Positions 55,124 to 64,000 of a DNA stretch of 64,000 nucleotides are shown here, piece by piece. Every line of letters begins with the position of its first letter. The stretch's first letter is position 1. A program made the position numbers and the translations under genes. The DNA is from Typha latifolia. Lineage: Eukaryota > Streptophyta > Magnoliopsida > Poales > Typhaceae. The stretch spans positions 3,167,001 through 3,231,000 of the forward strand of contig CM034110.1 of NCBI GenBank assembly GCA_019914945.1, given 5' to 3'. The notes under the pieces are model-generated. The model made no database searches and had not been told where the DNA came from. It saw only the letters and a program-made list of their open reading frames with translations.

Positions 55124-56180
55124 TGTAACAACCTATCCTTAAAAAAATAAAAAAATCATAGCACGACATGACCGATTTCATGCTGAGCTTGGGGGGCTGG
55201 CTTGCGCTGAGAGTGCCACGCGCCAGCTGGCGCGGCGGGCCCCATTGCCATCGCCTCTCCCCCCCTCTCTCTCACTCACTCCCTCTTTAACTCTCGGGTT
55301 CGCCGGAACTGAGCCGCCGACGAGAGACCAGCCGCTGACTGGTCAACAGCGGCTGAGCCCCTTCTTCGCTGGCCTGGTCCCCTCCTCTCTTTCTTCTCTT
55401 CTTCTCTTCTCTTCTTCTTCTTATTTCTTCTTTCTTCTTCCTTTCTTCTTCTTCTTCCTCAGCTTCTTCTCCCCTTCTTTCTACAATAGTGATGGGCTCG
55501 ACCCAGCACTGTAGCAGGCCAGTGCGAGCCTAGCATTGGCGGCAGCTCTTTTATTTGATTTGATTTGATTTTATTATTTATTTAGTTAGTTAGGTATTTC
55601 TTTCTTAATTAATGCATTATTGGGGGTTTAGTTTTGGAGCTTGATTTAGAGGATAAGAATTATAGCATGACGATCATGTGCTTTTGAGTGATAAATTTTA
55701 ATTACAAATATATAGAGTTATTTTATTATGATTATTAGGTGTATGTCATAGAAGAATTTTGATGATGCTATAAGATTAAATTATTCAGTATATGTGGTGG
55801 ACTTTATATAGAGGACGTGATAGAATATTAAGTTGAAACATTTGAGGAATTACCAGGTTTAGTGATTTAACTATTAGAAATGAGATAGGACTATGCATTA
55901 TGATCGTTAGATGATTTGGAAGTTGAATTAATCGCTTTATAGGACGGTAATGAAAGGAATATGGAGGACTATGATCTTTCATATATAGTGTATCGATGGA
56001 TGTTTCTCATTCTGCTAGATGATAAATAGATAATGATATATAAAAAGTAAATATATGAGCATTGATTTAGCCGTTGACTTACATGTTAAATTATTACCAG
56101 AAGTTATTGAGCTTTTTGAATAATGAGATTGAGTTTAATAATTGTAATGACTTATAGGTTTGTATTTGAGTTTTAAGATA

Positions 56181-57120
56181 GAGAAATTTGTATATAACAC
56201 CCTGCCTTTTAGCTAAATTTGCATTTACACCCTACATTTTTACTATTTGCAAATTGAGCCCTATAATTTGAGTAATATGTGTAGAAAACACCCTGTCGTT
56301 AAATCTGTTAGTTAAATTTAACCCAACATTTGGGTTAAGTTAACTATACTAAGAAGATTACAAAAATACCCTCAACCCAACCCAACTTAACCAACTAAAC
56401 CCAACCCAACCCATTAACCAACTAAACTCAACCCAAACCAACTAACCAACTAACACCCAACCCAACCCACTAACCAACTAAACCCAACCCAAACCAACTA
56501 AACCCAAACCAACTAAACCCAACCCTTCTCCCTTCTCCCTCCTCCTACCTCCTACCTCCTACCTCATACCTCCTCCCTCCTCCTGCCTCATTCTCTCCTC
56601 CCTCCTCATTCCCTCCTCCTACCTCCTCATTCTCTCCTCCCTCATCATTCCCTCCTCCTACCTCCTACCTCCTCATTCCCTCCTCCTCCCTCCTCCCTCC
56701 TCACTCCTCCCTCATTCCCTCCACCCAACCTCTCTTGTCGAGACGCCGCTAGGATCGAGGGCTCCGCCGACTACTCTCCCTTGGCGGCAGCTCCGCTGAG
56801 ATTGGGGTCAACCTTGGGGACGCCGGCGAGGCTCGAGGACGCCGACGAGGGGCGAGGATCGTGGCCACGTTCTTCGCGGGTCAACCTCAACGTCAACCTC
56901 GGGGTCAACAGTCAACCTAAGGGCATTTTAGGTATTTAAGGTATTTTAAAAATAAAATATATTTAATTAACGGAATATTCTCACGATGTTAATCTAAATC
57001 TAACTCAGGGTGTTTTCTGCATATAATTCCTAAATCATAGGGCTCGATTTGCAAATAGTGAAAATATAGGGTGTAAATGCAAATTTAGCTAAAAGGCAGG
57101 GTGTTATATACAAATTTCCC
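56181..57120. mobile_element. Non-autonomous Mutator-like element (940 bp)
   Basis: Long terminal inverted repeats: left GAGAAATTTGTATATAACAC, right its complement ending GTGTTATATACAAATTTCCC, matching for about 90 bp with few changes. A perfect 9-bp duplication TTTAAGATA flanks it (56172-56180, 57121-57129), and the first A element reads TTAAGATAAAGATAT at this site, the empty target. The interior has an AACCCAACCCAACC minisatellite, a CTCCTACCT-rich tract and a GC-rich 190-bp segment. No transposase. Confidence 0.9.
56350..56525. repeat. AACCCAACC/AACTAAACCC minisatellite in the MULE
   Basis: Irregular repeats of CCCAACCCAAC and AACCAACTAAAC. It resembles telomere repeats only loosely and lies inside the MULE. 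Confidence 0.8.
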
Positions 57121-58750
57121 TTTAAGATAAAGATATCTAATTGGGAGATGATGATCATAGGATTGATAATTCTATTATAGTTTGTGAAATTTTGATTTTT
57201 AATGAATTACAAAATTGAGGATATGAGTTGATTTAAAATAAAAGAGAAGATACGTTACTGAGTTTGATAATTATTCTTGGGCGTCCTATTATCCATATGA
57301 ATAAATTGATTTCAGCTATTTTATTAGCAAAGCAAATCATAATAGCATGAATAACTCGGGAGATTAGACTTAGTAGCTTATTAGTTCATGGACATTACTT
57401 TTGTGGATTTATCTAAATTGTATGTATTGACTCTTAAAGTTCGAGTATGATAGATTAGTAAATACTTAGAACTGTATTAGTTACCTAATACTATGTTGAT
57501 GTCATTGAGTATATGTTAATAGCCGTTGCATATGGATTGGTATTATGAATGGAGTGCTATATTGTCAAGTTATTAAAAAGATTGTTGGATTATTTGGCAG
57601 AATGTACTAGGAAGATATTGCTTTAGCAATGAGTGGATCATGAGTGGATTGGAACTATATGGATCGATGAATGAATAGTTTGGATATGGAAATCAATTGA
57701 TAGAAAGAACGTTATAAAATTTTATCATGTATGTTTCTTGAGATAGTTGAATTTAACCATTCAGATATTGCAGATTAAGAAGGAAGATAATATGAAGAAT
57801 CAAAAGGTTGTATAAATTTATTTGAAGTTACATTATGATTAACATTGATAGACTGAATTTGATGAACTGTATGTTATTTTGAAGAATGTATTATGAACAT
57901 AGACTGTGATTTAGTAGCCTTATATGAATAGTTGTGATATCTCATTCAGATTTGTTTAGTAAAGTGCATAATGGTTGAAGTATATGAGCAGTGTATCTTT
58001 GGATAAGAGAGTTTGTACTATTACCTAAATTCTATGATGATATCAGATGATGGTGAGTATGTTTAGATTAGCGACATAATTTGCCTAGAAAGAGAAACAT
58101 GAGTTAAATATTTCTGATGTTCTTGAAATATTAAGCATGTTTGGGATCGGAGTACACATTCTATAGATGTTGGAGATAATTTAGTTTTATCATAAGTAAT
58201 TACATCATTTTATTACTATATGGTTGTAGTTAGCAGAAAAAGTGATAGATTTGAACAGGTTGAGGTATTTTAGAGTAGAACATGATACAATTAATAGATG
58301 ACAGCACTTTCTATATTGCAGAATCAGTGTATGTTCTTTCTTGCAGACTAGTGGTATTATCATCACTTGACTGACTTAGATCTAGGAATTTATTCTTATA
58401 TAGAAGTTACTTGTGGTTGTGTAATGTTAGTAATTAATGATTAAATTAGTAAATGAATTATGAGTTATGGATCTGAAAAAGTGAGATTGTACATTGTCGA
58501 TTTGATTGGAAGGTAGTGGAACAGTACTAGTGTGATTTAAATTTTGGGGTCAAAATTTTTATAGGGGGGAAGGAAAAATTTTATATGGGTGCCCGGTCTA
58601 GATGGATGTTAATACCCTTAGCGGATGGCACGATATGTTTATGATTGAGATACTCCTTGCGGATGGTAGAGTATGCTCTGAGCCTTCAGGCATGATGTTG
58701 AGACCGGGTACCGGGTGTTGACTGTGCATAATGGTCTAGTATGATAATGA

Positions 58751-60792
58751 CTTTTCTTTTTCTTTTTTCTTCCTTCTTCTCCCCGCCAGCTCACTCCCCC
58801 CCATCTCCTTCCTGCCGCACCGGAGCGCTGCCGGCACCGCCGACCCCGTGGATTGAAGCGCTGGAGCTGCCTCCCCCTCCCGGTAAGTTAGATCTATAAT
58901 TAAATAATTATTTTGAGTTTTCTCTCCAAAAGTTTCCCCTCTCAAACTCGTCGTGTCACGCCAATCCGGTGAGCTCCCCTCTTCGCGAGGATGCCCCCAA
59001 TGGCTCCCTTCGGCGTCCTCATGGCCTATGCCGTCGGGTGGCCCCTCGCGGCTAAGGCGAGTAGGTGCTCACTATCGGCCGCCTCTAACAGCTCAATTTC
59101 TCCTCATCTAGCTTTTGCTTGCTAAGGGGAGCATGTCGATGCGCTCTTTCGGGTTGCCAGCAACCAGGTTAGCTAGCAGCTTACCTTCCCCCCTTCTTTC
59201 GGTCGAGGTGAGGAAGGAGAGGGGGCCCGCGTGTCTATCCGGGTTGGATATAGCTAGCTCGAGGCCTAGGTGTCGGGTCGGACTGGGTGTGGCTAGCCCG
59301 AGGCCCGCTTGTTGGGCCGGGCAGGGTGTGGCCAGCTAGGGGCCCACGTGTCGAGCCAGGCTAGTTGCGGCCCAGCTCGGGGGCTCACATTTTAGGTCGA
59401 GCTATGTGTGACCCAGCCTGGAGCCTACATGTCAGACCAGGCCAGGTGCGGCCCAGCCCAAGGCCCGCGTGCCCTAGCCCATGTGTCGGGCTGGGCTGGG
59501 CTGGGCAGGCCCCCAGCCGTTATGTCGGGCTACGTTGGGTGCTAAGCTAGGCTGGTGTAGCCCAACCCAAGCTTGGGGTGGGTTGGTTCGCGTGCAACCT
59601 AGCCCAAGTGAGTGGTGGGTTTGGAGTTGCAAGCAGCCCAACCCAAGCTTGGGCTGCAAGCAGCCTAGCCCTAAATTTGTGGGTGTAGCTTGGCCTTTGT
59701 GGCTTGGTGGATAGTGTGGGCTTCGAGTCCATGTCTTAGTGGACCAAGTTGGTGATCTTTGGGTTGGTTGCAGCCCAACCCCTTTCTTTTGGCCTAATCT
59801 AATAAATAGGTCAATTGCTTTTCATCTATTTTAATATAATCTCAAATTCTTGGTATAATTATTGATATCAATGGAAAATGTATTTAATTATTTTTAGAGG
59901 GTCACTTGCTAGACATATCATGGATGTAAATCAATATTATTGAATTAGACCGAGCTTTAATTAATCAATATTTTTGGTTGATAGTAGTGTTCGCTACATT
60001 AATTGTTCTACAAAATAATCTTAATGAGCTAGGCTATGGCCTGAGAGTGCCGTTACAATTAACGCATATCGGGAACTAGCTCCAAGTGAATATTAACTTT
60101 TGTTGATTATAATTTTAGGCTAATTCAATCTTATCAAAGGAGTCGGTGGTCCGAGTGTATCTGTATTAATTGCTCATATCAGAGAATTAATACAAATAAA
60201 TGTAAGAAAATAATATCAAGCAAGTTGCATTATTTGACAAAGCTTATTAATTAAATATTGTCTATGCGATCTTCCATAAAGTTAATAATAGTGATTGGGG
60301 CAATAATTTGAGGAGAATATTTTTATTACATTTGAGGTCTTAGTCTATTGTTATACTTATATATATTATGGCCCATGCTTGAGGTCTTAGTCTATTGTTC
60401 CTAGACAATTAGGCAGCCGTTTCACTAGCGATGGGCGATTTACTGTCGATCGACGAGGGTCATACCCTTTAGGATATTTAAGATAAATAGAGAGAGAGAG
60501 AGAGAGAAGGGTAGGATGACATAGACCTAGCGGTACCCGATGACGCAGGGTGAGGGCGTCTATGAGCGACGATTCATAATTTCCGCACGATGGTGCGATG
60601 ATGTGAAGCTGAGGGCTCGGATGATAGTATCTATGTGTGATACTGACCTTTGTAATGGGCTTACAACTGAGATCCTTAGTTTGCGGTGGTGAACAATTGG
60701 TCATGCTGTTCGCCAGGTGATGGGCTAGTGATTCTACCGCTAGGGTCTACCCTCCCTAGAGTATGTGTGTGGTTAGGTGTGAGGATTGATGT
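58751..60792 (+). mobile_element. F-like sequence, first part
   Basis: GC-rich front with CT tracts, then an AT-rich part and GCGGTACCCGATGACGCAGGG near 60530, as in F (reverse) near 23635. Interrupted at 60793 by a solo A LTR and resumes at 63748. Its own 5' end is not seen. Short GC-rich open frames (59115-59730, both strands) lack known motifs. Confidence 0.45.
59226..59463 (+). repeat. GC-rich minisatellite of ~40 bp, six units
   Basis: Units begin CCCGCGTGTC / CCTAGGTGTC / CCCGCTTGTT / CCCACGTGTC and end in GAGG or GGGG. Spacing is 39-41 bp. Inside F-like sequence. Confidence 0.65.
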
Positions 60793-63170
60793 TATAACGC
60801 CCCCGTCGGGCACGTGCACGCCCACGCGCCCACACGGCACTCTCGGCGCACGCGACAGGTCAAACGGGGCCCGTCACGCACAGATACTCTCCTATGCACA
60901 TACAATCATGACATTATTAAATACTGCCTGCTAACATATCCATGCTCACATAATCCAACACCAAATAAAGCATACTATCAACCAAATAAACCTATTAACA
61001 TATGAATATCCAAGTCCACAATAATATACACTAGACCACTAATTAATCTAGCAAGACCCACACAAGCCACGACAAACCATCAAGATACAACTAAACAACT
61101 GATACACGAGTACACTATAATCGAACCTGTATTATACCAATTATTGTCTATATAATGAAGTACAAATATCAAATAATGGTACAACTCAATATCTAGTTAA
61201 ACTATCTTCTATACCATCTCACGTCTATAGCTCACCTCATCTTTCTAAAATATCTCCTCGGGATATCTTAAGTAGGTATCACGTACCATATTATCTGTGG
61301 TGGTTAGAAAAGAAATAAAGAGAGAGTCATGAGCAAAAGGCTTAGTGAATAGACCTTACCCCGAGTTAGTGAAGCTAAACAAAGAGTAAATCATGCACTG
61401 AATAATATGAATCAGAAAGAGTATCATGTCATTAACGAGTGTATGAATATAACCTTAATAATATATAATTAAAATATAGATAACATGTCATAACTGATAA
61501 AAGTATATAATTCTTTATAATGAGTAAACAAATCTCCATATCATACTATTATCATAACTTTCTCTAAAATATGATACATGATGCATGCTGACTATGACCA
61601 TGCTATGATATCAAATGCAATTATATATGATGTATATTGACCACTCGATAATCAGGTAATCAAATGATAATGAAATCATATGCATTTCTGAACATCTCAG
61701 TCATTAGTGTCAGCTCTATATGTCATCATTATACTAGACTACTGTGCACAGTCAACACCCGGTACCCGGTCTCAACATCATGCTCAAAGGCTCAAAGCAT
61801 ACTCTGTCATTCGCAAGGAGTATCTCAAATATAACCATATCCTATCATCCGCTAAGGATATCAACATCCATCCAAATTAGGCACCCTTCTAGCTGATAGA
61901 AACCTCGTGAGGATAACTAGCCATATATGCCCTGGCGAACGGCATGTGTTCGAATGTCTGCTGCGTACACAAACTAACGACCTCGGACGTAAGGCCAACA
62001 GGATCGCAACTATGTCGAGCGATCAATCATCCACCAAGCGCGTCCTAACCCTCGCACCCACTCGGGTATCATCACGTTATCTATCAACTATCATATCAAT
62101 CACATTTCATGCTTTCCTTATAAATGACAGATCATATGCATATATCTAGTATAATAACAAGTCAATGCATAATAGAAATTTAGGTGGAATAGGAATCAAG
62201 AGAAAAGCAATGCAATGTAGTCTCCGATCATATATTCGACACATGCATACCCATGCTAATCTATCACAACATGCATACTCATGTTATAGATCAACTAGAC
62301 ATAAAATTATAACACTATAGTCATCTCTAATCATCTATATATCATCATCATACTCGTATCTAAGATCAGCCTAATTACATGCATGATAAAATATGCTCGA
62401 CTGTAATCATCTTTAGATAAAGTCATATAATCATACTAGAGGCCAAACTACATAATATATAAATATCCTAATTTGAGAAAGGCGTCTAGAGGATAAGACT
62501 ACTCATATCTGATTAGAAGACACAACTCACGTATCCGTCACATTCGGCAACCGAGCGACAACTCATCCTAATAGGGCCCACGGGGCCTCAAATAAGGGGC
62601 TTGGGATCTGAAAATATTTAAGTAGCATGAAATTAGTCATTCACCAAATTAAAATTCGTTCATGTAATATATAATGATTTATTAGGCTTTAGAATTTTAA
62701 TTTATCTTTATAACTAGCTAGATTTTTAATTATAAATAAAAATATAAATATAGATAAAAACCTAATTATAATTAAATTATATCTTGATTAATTAGGGACT
62801 ATGTAGTCATTACTTTATAAAATAATAAATAAATAAATAAATATGTAAGCATAGTATTTTATTTATTACAAAATAATAATGTATAATAAACTATTAGAAT
62901 TACTTAACATGTACAAATTTGATAATTATAATTTACAAATCTATATATTAATCTAATAGAGATATAAATAAATAATTATAAGTATTACCTTAATCATTAA
63001 TTATACAAATTATAATTAATAATAAACATATTGAAGAATATATATTGTTGTTAAAATAATTAATGTCTAAATAATCTATTTTCATTAATTAAGAAGGAAA
63101 AGTCTAAATAAATAACAGCAATAAAATAAATAAATAAATAATTTATTTATTTATTAAGACACTACCATCT

Positions 63171-63191
63171 ATGCTGGGCTCGGCCCAGCAT
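63171..63191 (-). promoter_or_regulatory. LTR A hairpin
   Basis: ATGCTGGGC, loop TCG, GCCCAGCAT: nine perfect base pairs. The second hairpin (around 63205) is degraded here. Confidence 0.7.
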
Positions 63192-63447
63192 TGCTTGCTA
63201 TAGTGCTGGGCCGACAGAAAGAGAAGGAGAAGAAGCCGAGGAAGAAGAAGAAAAAGAAAGAAGAAAGAAGAAGAAGAAGAAGAAGAAGAAGAAGAAGAAG
63301 AAGAAGAGGAGGAGGAGGAGAAGGGAGGAGAGGATGGAAGGGGTTGCAGACCCGGGCCGACGGAAAGGGCACCAGCCGCTGTTGGCCAGCCAGCGGCCGG
63401 CAGCTTGACTCTGACGAGCTCGAGCTCGAGTATTAGCGCGCGCGCGC

Positions 63448-63547
<100 letters not shown>

Positions 63548-63747
63548 AGTCGGTGGTGGCGGTAGGGTGGGGCCCGCCGCGGCCAGTTGGCTGAGCCCAG
63601 CTAGCCGGGCAAGTGACTCATGGCGCCCCCATGCAGCATCACTACATGGGTGGCGCTGCATGGGCATAAGGCTGGCCACAGTCGTGCCCAAAATTTAATT
63701 TAATTTTAATTTTTTTTAATTTTTTAAGATTGGGTTGTTACAGATGT

Positions 63748-64000
63748 GGTCTTCGGGCGTAACTCTGCATGAGCCTATGTGGCAGACTTGATAGTCTGAG
63801 ATGATGCATATTATGTGGTGCGGTGTTGACATTACATATTAGCGGAGCTCAGTGCGAACTCGAGTTTGATGACTTGATAGTCCAGATTGATTGCATGGTA
63901 GGTTATTGATTGTTGATGCATTGATTTGATTATGACGCACATATTCATATTTACTTATAGTTGCATCATTCATCACACTACTTTTAGACTATAGAAGTAA
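63748..64000 (+). mobile_element. F-like sequence, second part
   Basis: Resumes after the duplicated GATGT and runs off the window. It has short repeats of GACTTGATAGTC (63790 and 63875). No gene seen. Confidence 0.4.

Larger units (their letters stand above)
55124..58750 (+). mobile_element. Second A element, heavily deleted
   Basis: LTR head 55124-~55625 (TGTAACAACCTATCC, CT-rich tracts, one decayed hairpin), then interior ~55626-58562, PPT AGGGGGGAAGGAAAAA (58563-58578) and a fragment of 3' LTR (58587-~58750: GGGTGCCCGGTCTAG, GGGTACCGGGTG). The rest of the 5' LTR, the PBS and most of the 3' LTR are lost. The interior matches 27200-30780 and again has no Gag/Pol. A MULE is inserted at 56181. 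Confidence 0.7.

Noticed and set aside
56350..56525. Possible interstitial telomere repeat
   Set aside because: Units are CCCAACC and AACTAAACC rather than CCCTAAA, and they lie wholly inside the MULE.

Overview
This is a stretch of plant nuclear DNA. Evidence: a spliced nuclear gene for a plastid Clp-protease accessory protein, a nuclear-type tRNA-Leu, Ty3/gypsy retrotransposons with plant primer-binding sites (initiator tRNA-Met, and the GGCGCCGTTGCC type), a hAT-like MITE and a Mutator-like element. I cannot name the species. Host genes occupy only the first ~1.1 kb: the first two exons of a CLPT-type gene (minus strand, running off the left edge) and a tRNA-Leu(AAG) just upstream of it. 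Nearly everything from ~2.4 kb to the right end is nested, broken LTR retrotransposons.

I use working names. Family A has very long LTRs (~2.95 kb in the complete solo copy; TGTAACAACC...GTTACA) and an AT-rich interior with no gag-pol that I can recognise, so it looks non-autonomous (LARD-like). Families B (TGATACGAT...ATCGTATCA) and C (TGATACA...CCCATCA) are Ty3/gypsy elements sharing a U3 full of the palindrome GCGTTCGAACGC; C carries a chromodomain-like tail. D is an OTA-type (Athila/Tat-like) gag-PR fragment with one LTR. F is a ~2.6 kb GC-rich LTR-like sequence. G is a gag-bearing element with no visible pol. H is a nearly complete 5.8 kb chromovirus.

Layout: 1-1068 host genes; 2390-6765 two A LTRs fused through a 128-bp tandem repeat; 6766-17264 a C element (minus strand, TSD GTATC) holding a solo B LTR, an A LTR and a B LTR; 17265-22605 rest of the A LTR, split by D; 22606-25191 F; 25192-32290 an A element (LTR, PBS, non-coding interior, PPT, LTR) with a hAT MITE and a solo C LTR; 32291-50571 minus-strand B pol pieces with B and C LTRs and the complete H (43497-49336); 50572-55123 G, holding a solo A LTR; 55124-58750 a second A element with a 940-bp MULE; 58751-64000 F-like DNA holding an intact solo A LTR (60793-63742).

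All the coding pieces of transposons are broken by stops, frameshifts or insertions. The most unusual signals are LTR ends extended by tandem LTR-end+PBS units (42 bp in B, 20 bp in C), a shared integrase-to-protease joint at two places in the B pol region, paired perfect hairpins with a compensated base change in the A LTR, and the TTCGAA palindrome array upstream of the LTR TATA box.
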